This document shows, one piece after another, positions 1-11,238 of a stretch of 64,000 bases of DNA. Each line of letters starts with the position of its first letter. Position 1 is the stretch's first letter. Position numbers and translations under genes: made by a program. The DNA is from Didymella arachidicola. Taxonomy: Eukaryota; Ascomycota; Dothideomycetes; Pleosporales; Didymellaceae. The DNA is taken from NCBI GenBank assembly GCA_016630955.3, contig CM049991.1:1054001-1118000 (forward strand). Direction: 5' to 3'. The notes beneath the pieces are model-generated. The model was not told the DNA's origin and did not search any database. It saw nothing but the letters and a program-made list of their open reading frames with translations.

Positions 1-1283
1 CCAAGTGGGACGCCAAAGCCGATGAGAAGGGCGGTGAGCTTTCCGCCTTCAAGCTCGAGGGCAAGGGCGTCAACGGAACAGAGGCTGCCAACGGTGACGA
101 TGAGGACGCAGAGATCAACCCAGAGGCACAGGCCATCGCAGACAGGATTGCGGCCGAGGGCGATGTTGAAGAGGAAGTTGCTGACGCTATCGTCGCCGCT
201 GCTGAGGCTGACGATGAAGAGGAGGCGACCGACGGCATTGACAAGTTCGAGCCCACCGCCAAGGACGGTGATGTTCTGCCTCAACCCCAGGCCAGCCGCG
301 CAGAAGCTGGTTCGCTCTTTGCACCCTTCACATTCTACCTCTCCCGCGAGACCCCTCGTGCCTCCCTCGAATTCATCCTCCGAGCATTCGGCGCCAAGCG
401 CGTTGGCTGGGACCACATCCTCGGTGACGGCGCCTTCACTACCGACGAGTCCGACCCTGCCATTACCCACCAGATCATCGACCGTCCTTCCCTGGCCAAC
501 GGCGCCGCCGCACCCGTCTCCAACGACAGCGAGAACGGCGTACCCAAGGCACAATGGCCGCGCTCCATGATGCCCGGCCGCACATACGTCCAGCCCCAGT
601 GGGTATGGGACTCGATCAACCAGGGCAAGCTTCTGCGCCCCGACCTGTACGGTCCCGGCGCCGAGCTGCCTCCTCATCTCAGCCCCTGGGTCAAGTCCAA
701 GAAGGGCGAGTACGATCCCAACCTGCCTCTCGCTGCCCAGCAGCCCGAGGGCGAGGCCGAGGCTTTCGAAGACGAGGCCGACGAGGAGACATTTGACGCC
801 AAGGATGATGACGGCGATGAGGACATGGACGCCATCGTCGACCGCGCCGGCTCCGTCGAAGTTGGCGAGGGCATGGATGTCGACGGCGACTCCGAGGACG
901 ACTCAGACGTCTCCTCTGACGATGACGCCGCACCTGCGGCCGACGAGAGCGACGAATCCGATGCCGAGTCTGACATCTCCGAGTCCGAAGCTGCGCGCCT
1001 CCAGCACCAAGCCGAGCTGGAAGCCGAAGCGACCGGCAAGACGCTCAAGAAGGCCGCGCCGACCAAGAAAGAGCAAAACGCCGCGATCCGCAAGAAGGCC
1101 GACAAGGCGCGGAAAGCAGAGGAGGAGGAGCGCGAGCGCCAGAAGATGATGCTGAGCAACAAGAAGAGGAAGCTGCTCAAGCGCATCGAGTACGGCGCGA
1201 ATAAGCGCGACACGGAGAGCGAGGGGCTGCGCAGGAAGAGGGCGAAGCTGGAGAAGGCCAAGGCGGCTGCGGAGGCAATCTAG
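1..1283 (+). CDS. NOP7: Pescadillo homolog (Nop7), 3' part
   Basis: Partial gene: the frame is open from the left edge (first full codon at base 3) and ends with TAG at 1281-1283, giving 426 C-terminal residues. What is visible is the BRCT domain (segment starting GSLFAPFTFYLSRETPR, later YVQPQWVWDSINQGKLL) followed by the pescadillo-typical PHLSPWVKSKKGEYDP, a very acidic Asp/Glu/Ser stretch and a Lys/Arg/Glu-rich coiled tail with nuclear-localisation-like KKRK clusters. Pescadillo works in the PeBoW complex (Nop7-Erb1-Ytm1), needed for 27S pre-rRNA processing and 60S subunit assembly in the nucleolus. No intron is seen in the visible part. The acidic inserts on both sides of the BRCT domain are common in fungal copies. 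Identification is firm; the N-terminal pescadillo domain lies outside the window. Confidence 0.93.
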   Translation, partial: KWDAKADEKGGELSAFKLEGKGVNGTEAANGDDEDAEINPEAQAIADRIAAEGDVEEEVADAIVAAAEADDEEEATDGIDKFEPTAKDGDVLPQPQASRAEAGSLFAPFTFYLSRETPRASLEFILRAFGAKRVGWDHILGDGAFTTDESDPAITHQIIDRPSLANGAAAPVSNDSENGVPKAQWPRSMMPGRTYVQPQWVWDSINQGKLLRPDLYGPGAELPPHLSPWVKSKKGEYDPNLPLAAQQPEGEAEAFEDEADEETFDAKDDDGDEDMDAIVDRAGSVEVGEGMDVDGDSEDDSDVSSDDDAAPAADESDESDAESDISESEAARLQHQAELEAEATGKTLKKAAPTKKEQNAAIRKKADKARKAEEEERERQKMMLSNKKRKLLKRIEYGANKRDTESEGLRRKRAKLEKAKAAAEAI

Positions 1284-1636
1284 AGGTCACAAAAAGTGCG
1301 GTACTGGCGTTTGGGAGTCGTTGGTGCTCATGGCCACAGCATCTGATGTAGCCTGTTGAATTCACACGCATGTTCAAGCCTCATTCGAGAATGGTTCGCA
1401 ACGTCATGTCTGTAGCACTCTCTCACCAAGCATGAAAAGGACCTTGGCTTTTTACAGTTGGTATTGAAAGACTCGTTGTGAGTGTACATGGGTCCATCTG
1501 TCCAGACCCAACCTGCGCGCCCATGGCCCACGCCAACGCTAATATATCATACAAAGATACCCAAGGAAAGACAGTATCGCCAGATGATGTGCCATAAATC
1601 TATCATCATTTCCACGAGCGTGTAACATAAGAAAAT
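1284..1636. other. Convergent 3' intergenic region
   Basis: Space between the stop codons of NOP7 (+) and PMT4 (-). I see only AT-richer 3'-UTR-like sequence and no convincing reading frame or RNA gene. Confidence 0.6.
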
Positions 1637-4600
1637 CTACACTGTCTCTTGTGTAGCCGCCTGCTGCTCGCTAGCAGGCTTCGCCACGTTAGCCTCGCGC
1701 TCGATGCTCTGCTCCTTCTTCTGATCTTCGACAGCCTCGGCAGTCGGAGGGACATCGCTGGCCTCGGCAGCCTCACCGGCCTCTTGAGTCTCGGGGTTGC
1801 GGCCTTCAACGTCGGGGTGAGGCGGTGCAACACCGTGCTCCTCGGCAGGCTCGTGCGCCTCAACAAGACCCTCGTAGATCTCGTTGCCTTGAGCGTCCAC
1901 GACGCGTGTCCGTGTCTCATAGCGAGTCTTGAAGCTGACCTTGTCCGCAAGGGCCGCGACCTCATCCTCGTTCAGAATGCGGCCATGCTCGTCGCGATAC
2001 TCGACGCGCTCTTCCTTGGAGACAACAGGAAGATCAGACGGAATGGCAGGAGCGCCCTCAGGAGGCGGTGACACTGCTGCCTCGCCCTCGACCTTGTTCT
2101 CCTGCTGGAGAGGCTGCTGCTGCTCGTTGGCAACAGCGGCAGGAGGAGCAGGTGGCGGCGGTGCTGCCGATGATGGGACGGCGGAAATAGATGGCACAAC
2201 GGTGTTGGACCCGTAGGCCTCGTACGTATCCAAGAAGTTGTTGCAGTCCCAGTCCCAAGTGCTGAAGAGCTTAACCTTGTTGCACTGGTCTTTGGTCCAG
2301 GCATTGCCGTACACGAGAGGAGCGTAAAGAGTGAAGACAGTGATGGCGATGGCGATGATACCAACAGCCGCTGCCCGACCAATGGCAGGAGTTCTCTTGA
2401 TGCGGAAGATGTCGAAACGGAAGCTGACGAAATCGTAAATCTGGCAGAAGGCCATGATGGCGAAGTAGAGAGCAGGGAGATAGTGGTGCAGGAACAGCTG
2501 ACGCGCCATGAGGTAGAAGGGAAAGTAGTGGAATGCCCATCCAAGAATGGACATACCGACTTCATAGTCAAAACGCTTGAAGGTGACGTTGTTGTAGTCA
2601 CGGAAGCCACGCTGCCATCGGAGAACAGCGAGACCCTTAATGGCGACGTAGAGGAGAATCAAGGCTGAGGAGCTCCACCAGATAAACGGGTTGCCACTAA
2701 TCAGCGTCAGTAGGGAGTTCTGCAGCAGGTTTGCGAGGATGAGGCTTACATGAGGTAGATCTGACGGTTATTCTTACCCCAAACTTTTCATGTTAGACAT
2801 TTACAGAATACTTCAGCAAGGAGAACTTACAGTTGATGCCACGCTGGAGGGTAGGCCACGATGGAGGGCGAGAGTCCCAAGCGTGGGATTCGGTAAGGCC
2901 GGCGTTGGTCCTCCACATAACCTTCTGGAGCTCCCAGAACTTGCCGAAGAACCCAGGGTTACGGTAGTTGACCCGCTCAGCGGTCTCGTCCATCTTAGGG
3001 TGAACATTTCCCTCAATGTACCAGATACTGTTCGGAAGAGTACCTCCCTTTGCACATGTGACTTCCTGCTGCTCGAAACCCCACTCAGGAAGCTTCACCT
3101 TGTGCGAGAAAAGAGTGCAACCGGTCATGATGTGCACAAGCCTGAACTTTGACTGAATGGTCCGGAGACGCTTCTTCGCCTCAGCACCCTCAGAGTGACT
3201 CTTGACGATTTCGACACGGAACAAATCATTGGCATCGCCCTCGAAGCCCTCGTAACCATAGGCAGATACTTCCTGTTGCCAGTCGGCCTCAGTGACGGGA
3301 GCGCGGACATCATGCGAGTGCAGACGGCGGTCAGTGGTAATGTGGTAGAGCCTAATGACACCACCGTCCTCGATGTTGTAGGGGCCGAGATCGTCCCAAG
3401 CCTTAGGGCTGGTCAAATTAGGGCCAGTGTAGCCCTCAGGCATGATTGGCAGAGTCTGGTTCTCCATGATCCAGATGTTGTTCTCATCCTTGTGAGGGTA
3501 CAGAGTGATCTGCTGCTGTTTGCTACCTGTAGGGTACATGTGGCTGTGGGAGTGGAGGTAGCCGCCCTGTGTGTTCCAGTGGCGAAGCGAGACGCGACTG
3601 CCATACGCGACATCCGCTGGGACGTCCTGCATGCCCTTGGAGTTCAGTGTGGCCTGGAACTCAGAAGACATGAAACCATCACCGTCGCCCGGGTTGACCA
3701 AGCAGACGAAGTGAATCGCGAACATGGCCATGTAGAAGGATATTGGGATGACCACCAGGCAGAACAGACGTGCGAAGAAGTGCTTGAACCAGAGACGGGG
3801 AGTGGTGGTCCTTGTGTCTCCAAGCAAAACCCAGAGCTGCAGGAGCGTCAAGCTGCCGACCCACGCGATTGTGAAGAGACCAACCCACTTGACACTAGCT
3901 GTAGCTCCGAGACCGAGGCCGGTTTGTGCCAGCCAGAACCACCATGTGGGCTGGAATGCCTTCTTCGGACCCTGTTCGTGCTGGTTTGTGAAGGCGGTCC
4001 ATGCGAGCGCGGTCCATGCAGTGAAGATGATGAGCGGCGAGTCAAGGAGGATTAGACGGGACTGATTGGTGAGTGCATTGTCTGCAGAGAATCAGTATAA
4101 GCTTCATTTAGATAATGTGCAATCTTACCGAAGATGACGAGACCAGCTCCCAGCGCCGCAGTAGTTGTACGGCACCCAGCAGCCTTAAGCGTCAAGAACA
4201 TAGTAGGAATAGTCAGGACACCGCAGATAGCAGGGAACAGACGCATTGTAACGTATGGAACTCCTGGCTCGAGGTAGTCCTTGCCAATATCCTTGAAGTC
4301 GAAGTCGCCGTTGAATCCACCCAGCCAACCGGTCAGAGCGATGAGCATCTTCGCAAGCGGCGGGTGAACGTCCATGAAGAACTTGCCCTTGATGTACTTG
4401 GACGCAAATCCACCGAAGCTGCAGGCGCAAAGTCAGTTACTGTACAGGTTCACATGCCAATTGGGTCAACATACTGGACTTCATCGAAGACAACGCTGCT
4501 AGGCTGAGCGATCCTGAACAGGCGCACAACGCTGGCAACGACTGTCAAAAGGCCCAAGAGCGACCAGTCTGAGCTTGGCAGGTTGAATATGTCATGGTCC

Positions 4601-4773
4601 TGCACGCCCTCAGACTGGTAGCCGAGGACCTGCTGTGTCTTTTGTTGCTTTCGACCATTCGGCGCGGGCGATCGTGCTGGAGAGCGTGCTGGAGAGCGCG
4701 AGGGCGATTTACCTGAGCGGCGCGACTGCGGCTTCTCGCTCAGGTACTGGTTCGATGCCGTGCGGTTCGCCAT
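1637..4773 (-). CDS. PMT4: Protein O-mannosyltransferase, PMT4 type
   Basis: Five exons on the minus strand: 4475-4773, 4129-4418, 2831-4081, 2750-2783 (34 nt) and 1637-2696, giving 977 aa. The joins restore family motifs: EVHFGGFASKYIKG across intron 1, FDNALTNQSRLILLD across intron 2, and NFWGKNNRQIYLIGNPF across the tiny exon. FFMDVHPPLAKM is the PMT4-type version of the catalytic luminal loop. Hydrophobic segments flank a MIR region at roughly residues 350-545. The enzyme moves mannose from dolichyl-phosphate-mannose to Ser/Thr of secretory and cell-wall proteins in the ER membrane; PMT4 acts as a homodimer. The ATG at 4773 sits in a good fungal start context; an upstream in-frame ATG at 4791 is possible. 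Oddity: after the last membrane segment there is an acidic, Pro/Glu-rich tail of about 185 residues, which makes the protein about 200 aa longer than yeast Pmt4. Confidence 0.93.
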
Positions 4774-5374
4774 GGCGGCGGACGGTCCCAAAGAACTGCG
4801 GTTTCGACTAGGTGGTGGGCTGAAGCTACTTTGAGAGCTTCAGGAAGTGGTGGGAGAACACCTGTCAGCTCCCAGTCAAGAACAACAAGTCTAAATGAGA
4901 GTAAGAAGGGAGGGCAGATCAATGCCGGGGATTGCGCAGCGCAATGGTTGTGAGCAGCACCAGGGGGGCCACTGGAGATCAAGTACCCTGTCCTTACTTA
5001 ATGCTGGGGGGTTCGGGAAGAAAGTACAGCTGGCTCTCCCGCGAAGCGCTATCTCTCGAAAGGGAAACGAGAACTATTTCGAGAAGCGGCCGCGTATTTA
5101 CCATCATCACGGTCAGCGAATGAAATAATTGCTTGTCGTATGTCCGTTCACTCGATAACCCTCGGCGATTGTGCACAGTGTCTCTTAGAAGTGTATGTAT
5201 ATTGTTTGCCTTCTGTCCTGGCTCTTCGATGTTGCAAGGTGTGTTTCGAGATGTAAACTAAGGCCGTGCGTTTCTGCCTGCGGATCCGCCAAGCTCGAAC
5301 GCGTCCGCCGTCCAGAAGTTCTGTTCGGCGTTGCAGCTCCACTTCCGCCGCTCAATCGCAGAACGTACATCACC
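4774..5374. promoter_or_regulatory. Divergent promoter PMT4 / SF3A1
   Basis: About 600 bp between two start codons pointing apart, so it must hold both promoters and 5' leaders. I see no TATA box at a convincing distance and no reading frame that looks coding. Confidence 0.5.
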
Positions 5375-6930
5375 ATGGCGGTCGCAAACGGAGACAGTGC
5401 TGCTGCTACAGATCTCGACGTCAAGCCTCCCGAGAACATTGTTATTCCTCCGGCGAGTGTCCGTGCCAGTGTCGCCAAAACCGCAGATTTCGTCCACCGC
5501 AGAGGCGATCAAGCGCTCGCAGGCCTTAAGCAGCGCATTGCCAACGACACCAAGAGCCAGAGCCAGGTCACCTTCATCTTGGACGATGATCCATATAACC
5601 ACTATTTCCTATGGTACCTTGAGCAGTTGAAGGCCGGTCACGGGCCCAGCGCAACGAGCGCCGCCCAGCCCGTACCAGAGAAGCCAAAGGGACCCCCAGA
5701 GCCTGCCGCGTTCCGCTTCTCAGCGCGCATGCCTAATGTCAGCGCCAAGGACCTTGAGGTCATGAAGCTGACTGCTCTGTACACAGCGCGCGTTGGCGAG
5801 AACTGGCTGAAAGAGCTACGAAATCGCGAGTCCGGCAACTTCCAGTTCGAATTCCTTCGCGCCAACCACAGTTTCTTCCAGTTTTTCAGGTCGCTCGTCG
5901 AGCAGTACAAGATCCTACTGGAGGACGAGCAGACAGTCCAGGGCCGCATTGCGGAACTGCAGGAGAACATCAAGAATCGTTTCCATGTTCTGGAGCGGGC
6001 CAAGGGGCGCGCCGAGTACGTCAAGTACGTCTCTGCGCAAAAGGAGAAGGAGGAGAAGAAGGCTGAGGATGAGAAGAGAGAATATGCCACTATCGACTGG
6101 CACGACTTCACCGTTATTGCAACAGTGCTTTTCGACGAGGCCGATGATGCCGCAGATCTTCCTCCGCCTGCGCTGCTCAATGACCTGCAGTCGCAGTCTC
6201 TCGAACAGAAGGCTGCCGTTTCGCTGTCCACCAGACGTCTCGAGGAGGCCATGCCGGACGAGCAGACGTACTACAACGTCTCGCAACAGGCTCCCGCTCC
6301 TCACCAAGCCTATCCAATCGCCCCACCCGTACCCATGACACCTGTCGCCTATCCGCAGTACGCACCACCCCCTCAGGATTACGCATACATGGCAGCTCAG
6401 AGACAGCGCGAGGAGGAGCAGGCACGCGCACAGGCAGAAGCTGATGCCAGGGCACGCCAACAGGCTGCAACAAGAGGAGCGCCTGGTCGCATTGTCACAG
6501 ACTATGTTCCCCGCGCGGCGAAGAAAGCCAATGTTGCAACGGTCGTGTGCCCTAACTGCAGGCAGAACATCCCTGCCAACGAGATCGATGAGCACATTCG
6601 AAGTACGCCACCCCGTTTCCTACTGAGATTCTCACTGACCGCTTTGCAGTTGAACTGCTTGATCCACGTTGGAAAGAACAACGTGACAAAGCCGAGCAAC
6701 GCTATTCCACGACGATCAACACTGCGGACGTTGCGAATAATCTCAAGCGTTTTGCTAGCCAACGTGATGACATTTACGATGGCGCTACCGGACAACACAT
6801 ATCTGCTGAAGAGGAAGCTCGCAGAAAGAAGGCAGCTCTGTCATACGATGGACAGCCAGACGCTACTAAGATGCAAGCTATGAACGTACAGGAGCAACTA
6901 CGAAGGATCCAGGAAAAGCACCGCCATTAG
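5375..6930 (+). CDS. PRP21: Splicing factor 3A subunit 1 (Prp21/SF3A1)
   Basis: Two exons, 5375-6602 and 6650-6930 (47-nt intron), 502 aa. The splice joins HIR to IELLDPRWKEQ, the conserved SF3A1 block. Two SURP modules are visible: residues about 30-85 (VRASVAKTADFVHRRG ... DPYNHYFLWYLEQ) and about 120-180 (KLTALYTARVGENWL ... FLRANHSFFQFFRSLV). A charged coiled region, a Pro/Tyr/Gln-rich stretch and a CPNCR...EIDEH motif follow. SF3A1 is part of the U2 snRNP and helps load it on the branch point during pre-spliceosome formation in the nucleus. The start is the ATG in CACCATGG. There is no C-terminal ubiquitin-like domain, as in yeast Prp21. Identification is strong. Confidence 0.92.
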
Positions 6931-7339
6931 GGCTTCATCGGTAAGTAAAGTGACGTTTTGAAACGCGATTCGTAGTTATTGCGCGATGCCGTGACTGGCT
7001 GCTCGCACGCATTCTCATCTACTGCATTGGGCTGGAGTTTTGGCGTTTCGCCGTACGTACGAGGTATACCCAGGGAGGGTGAAGATCAAGACCAAGAGCT
7101 TCTATAAAGTCTCGCGGCAGCTGAAGTGCCATCAAAGTAGCAACAATCAAATATATCCGTCCAGATCTGATCTGTTCCATTGCATGAGGCGTACATTGAG
7201 CCGCGTTCGAGATGTCCGCGTTCGCCGGCCGGGCTTAAACTCTTCGCCGCGATCCCAGACCTATGACCTAATCGGTAACATTATTTCCCAGCGCATATCT
7301 GCAGCTCGACATCGACACCCCCAATCCACACATATCGAT
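6931..7339. other. Intergenic, SF3A1 to ISD11
   Basis: 3' region of SF3A1 and promoter/leader of ISD11. A reading frame stays open through part of it into ISD11 exon 1, but its residues look random. No other feature seen. Confidence 0.5.
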
Positions 7340-8048
7340 ATGTCTTTAACGCAGGCAACAAAGGGCGATATGCCATACCAAGTGCGCTCACTTGTACGTT
7401 GTCGACCGCCCCTCAATTGCCGCCGCGTAGCCGCTGCTGCACCTCTGCATTGCGACTCGACCCCGAGCGCCCGCCTCCAAGTCGAGACGCATGAAGAGAG
7501 GTGCAGGTATCGCGCATTCGTGCCACCCTTCCCAAGAGCTCCTTCAAGTTTAACACAATCTGCACAGTATCGGTCACTGCTACGACAGAGCAGCCAGTTC
7601 GCCGCCTACAACTTCCGCGAATACGCCAAACGAAGAACACGCGATGCTTTCCGAGAACACCAGACGGAGGCAGAGGAGAGGAGAATCCAAGAGCTTATGC
7701 AGAAGGGGCTGAAGGAGTTACAGATGTTGAAGGTACGTTTGAGCTCATTCTAGGCGAGAGCACGGCGGACGATAAAGTCGGGCATTGCCACGCTTCACGG
7801 TTCACCTGAGACACGGAGACATCGGAATAGTCATAATCATACCTTTTTGAAGCACTCAGCTAACTCATTGCTGCAGAGGCAAACCGTCATAAGTCAGTTC
7901 TATCAGATTGACCGATTAGTCGTAGAGGGCGGCAAGGAGGGCAAGCAGACAGGCAACAGGAATAACATTATCAGACAAAAGGACCAAGGGTAAGTGATAT
8001 TGCGGTACATACAAAAGGTTCCGCTAATATTGATGCAGATGGGACTAA
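7340..8048 (+). CDS. ISD11: Mitochondrial Fe-S biogenesis factor Isd11 (LYR protein)
   Basis: Four exons: 7340-7393, 7568-7732, 7877-7989 and 8039-8048, giving 113 aa. Splicing exon 1 (ending QVRSL) to exon 2 (starting YRSLLRQ) creates the LYR tripeptide at residues 18-20. The core is then Isd11-like: FAAYNFREYAKRRTRDAFRE, then LKRQTVISQFYQIDRLVVE. Isd11 binds and stabilises the cysteine desulfurase Nfs1 in the mitochondrial matrix, together with acyl carrier protein. The last intron (GTAAGT, CTAAT branch point, CAG) changes the end to QGWD; if it is not spliced, TAA at 7991-7993 ends the protein two residues earlier. A second in-frame ATG lies at 7370. Intron 1 (174 nt) is long for this region. 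Confidence 0.88.
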
Positions 8049-8558
8049 ATTATCCACGTGCTATAAATCCAGCAGAGGTCAATTTAGGATCATGTAATAA
8101 TACTATATACTCCCCTTCGATCGAGCACGGATCCAAAGATGCAGCTTCTGCGTTGTATAGCCTCCGAAATATTGTGCAAGTATGGAGGCATTCGGCAGTG
8201 TTGCCACGAATGTATGATACGGAGTTCGCTGTTCGATAGAAAGCATTGCAGCATTTGCCTGCAGATACAAACAATGTTATGAATGTCCGTTCCCTTTGCT
8301 CAGCTAAGGACTTGAACTTGACTCAATCAATCGAAGTCAATGTCCAAAGTCGTCGACGATCTCTGTGACCGCGCTGCCCAACCTGGATGCAATGAACGAA
8401 TTTGGCGCTAGCCGCGTGCACGGTGCAAGGCAGTCGCGTTCAACCTCGAAGACACGTCCAACGCGCCTGCCCTTACCCTTCACCGCCCCAACCCAACTAC
8501 GCGCGCAAACACCTGACGACTGCTGCACGCCCCACTGTTGTGGCAGCCACTCTTTACA
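8049..8558. other. Intergenic, ISD11 to next gene
   Basis: About 510 bp of 3' flank and promoter. CT/CA-rich sequence lies just before the next start. No coding frame or RNA gene recognised. Confidence 0.5.
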
Positions 8559-10583
8559 ATGTCTAGGGTACGTCATCCTCCTTTGCTAAACCCTGCGTTC
8601 ACCTGTGGTTCCCCCTCGGACCCTGCAACCTCATCTGGCGCATCCAATTCCTATCACGTGGATTCACCTATCATCATTAACTAGGGATTGTCTGAGTTTT
8701 GTGGGTGATAAGGGCCATAGCAGTGCGGACCTTCGTGGAAAGCAGCGAAGTGTGCCTTCTCACTACAACATACCTGTAGAAAGACCGCTTCCCTACCTGA
8801 TTGCCATTCTTCCTCACAGTCATCCAGCGTCATCTTCAAACTTCATTGTTCTGGACTATCCACTGTTGGCTCATGGCTTTAGGCTAACAGAATCTTTTAG
8901 TTTCGCAACCGAGACCGTTCTAACAGACAAGGTCGCGGGCAAATTGAGCACAATGTGCTCGAAGGGCTTCCGATCAACCAGTACAGGGAAATTGAAATAA
9001 CCATCGGTCCAAATGCCGCAGATAGCAAGCCTGTAGACGCGAACGCATGGCCTGAGCTACCTATGCCACGCGACTCCCACATGTTACCAGAGCACTCACA
9101 GCAACTGCTTCGGGCTGCGCGCTCAGGACGCACCATTCAACCACCAGCTCCGCCTGAAGATGACGAAAACGATGTGAAAGATGAAGAACCAGAGCACAAG
9201 CAGATGCCGGCTGGTTTCACCGTAAAGAAGTATGTCAAGATTGCACGTCACAACGAAGCGCCAGAACCCGAGTATCTTGCAAAAAGGCGGAAAGGTCTGC
9301 CATCTCAGTACATGAACGGCCAGGTTCAAGCTCCGCTGCGGGAGACTAAAGTGAAGAAGCTTGATGCCGAAGGCAATGTCGCCGTCTACAAAGTACTGGC
9401 ACCAGAAGGGCAGACGGTAGAGGGCGAAGTCGCACCCACGGATGCCGCTATCGAGGTTGCACCAGTCATTGCAGCGCCTGGCACCGTTGTCGAAGGAGTT
9501 GGTGTTGTGAACGCAGAAGGCATTGTAGTGGCAAACGACATTTTGCAACAAACTCCGCCAAGAAGAAGACCGCCTCCTCCAAAGAAGAAGAAGATGAAGC
9601 ACATCCCCCGACCTGGCCCAGGGAGGGGCCGGAAAAGAGTTGACTTCTTCGAAGGCGCAGAAGGGCAAGGCACCCCTGTACCCGGTGCCGATGGTGTCAT
9701 CCCCGCCATACGTGACCTGAAAGACGGCGAAGGAGGATCTGTGGAGCCATCTGATCGCGATACGCCTATGGGCGAAGCTGGCGAGGACGATGAATCGGGG
9801 GAGGAAGGCTCAGAAGACGAGGAGCAGGAGCAGGAAGTCGGGACCCCCGTGACCCCCTCGAAAGCGCCCACACCAGCATCAGCTGCACCTATCGCACCAA
9901 CGAGCGCCCCAATTGTGGAAATGACCGATGCCCCTGATATTGCAGCATCTACAGAGTCAGCAATTATCACACAAGACTCTGCCGCAATTCCAATCGAAGC
10001 TTTGCAACCCCCTGTAGAGGCAACGCAATTTGAAACAACAACGGTGCCTGAGCCCACGCAACCCACAGCGCCAATCACTTCTCAAGATCGTGCCAGCTCG
10101 CCAGAGCTCCCGTTGTCCGGAACCAGCCATAGCAAGCAAAGCTCGGAAACTCACGTGCCTGCTTTAGGCAACACCATCGAAACGACTGCATCAGAAGCGG
10201 CACCCATTGCACCAGCGACAATGGCACCAGCGACAACGGCACCAGCGACAACGGAACCAGCGCCCTCGGAACCAGCGCCCTCAGAGCCAATGCCTTCAGA
10301 ACCAGTTCCGTCAGAATCAGTACCTCCAGAAGCAGTGCCGTCAGAACCAGCACTTGTTGAACCCGTTATATCTGAACCGCTTCCAGCTCCAGTCCCTACA
10401 ACAGAATCCGAGTCTGTACCTGCGAGCGTAGAAGTCCCCGCAGGCGAGCCTGCGGACGAGTCTGTATCTGTCCCCGCACCAGAACCCACAACAGCGCAGG
10501 CTGAGCAACAGTCGCCTGCAGCGACAGCAGGAGACACGCCAGATCTGCTGGGCAGTTTGGAGGCAGAACTCGATAAGGAATAA
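8559..10583 (+). CDS. Proline/acidic-rich protein, conserved N-terminus, function unknown
   Basis: Proposed exons 8559-8567 (ATG TCT AGG) and 8901-10583, giving 563 aa. The 333-nt intron has GTACGT and CTAAC...TTTTAG signals but is long, so the first exon is less certain than the rest. I do not recognise the family. The first 160 residues look folded or conserved (LPINQYREIEITIGPNAADS; VKKYVKIARHNEAPEPEYLA; KRRKGLPS). A strongly basic proline-rich stretch RRRPPPPKKKKMKHIPRPGP resembles a nuclear localisation signal. The remainder is acidic and low-complexity, ending in Pro-Ser-Glu-Pro repeats. A nuclear or chromatin-associated role would fit the composition but is inference. Confidence 0.7.
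10200..10375 (+). repeat. 15-bp tandem repeat encoding APATT / EPxPS units
   Basis: About eleven imperfect 15-bp units in frame inside the preceding gene. They encode APATM, APATT, then EPAPS, EPMPS, EPVPS and ESVPP type pentapeptides. The unit length is a multiple of 3, so copy-number changes would keep the frame. Confidence 0.8.
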
Positions 10584-11238
10584 GAGCCGTCATTGAGCGA
10601 GGAGCATTCCCTGAGCACAGAATATGCCAACAGGTCTTTGCGCATCCTGTGTTCTTGGATCAGGTGACAGAACTTGGCCACAAATACAATCTAAAGCACT
10701 ACTTTTCATGGCTATTGAGGATATAATGCAGCATACACGTCCTTGAAGACTATTCTTGGAGTCTCGGAGCACTGGAAAATTACGTAGCTTCTTGTATACA
10801 ATTGTACGAGTAGGTGAAGAGATGGATCTATCAATACCTTACACCTGAACGGGCAGCTCTTAGCTCCAATGGTGTGACCTGTGCGGCTGTTCGCCAGCGC
10901 CAGTCGAATGTTGACAAGCGGGGCACATCCAGGAACAATCACGCGGATTGGTCTCCATTCCGCGCCATCTGGAATTCTTTAAGAGGGTCCAGAATCTCAA
11001 ACATCCTGTTCACGGCGCCCAGCGGCGATCAGCCGTGTCAAAAAAACAGGTTCCCCACAGCCTCGCAGTTGCACGACAGGGATTCAGGCGAAATATGACG
11101 TATGAAGGAGGGATGATATCTTGAACTCCATTGCGTGTAACTTTATGATGCGAGCTACTCGTTAACATTTAATTATCCTGTGAGCTGTTCATCATTTATA
11201 ATTTCTTGCACCTTTATATTGTATTCCATCAGTTCACA
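10584..11238. other. Intergenic
   Basis: 3' flank of the gene ending at 10583 and promoter of the gene starting at 11239. The last 150 bp before that start are AT-rich, with a TTTATATTG stretch about 30 bp upstream of the ATG. No other feature seen. Confidence 0.5.
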
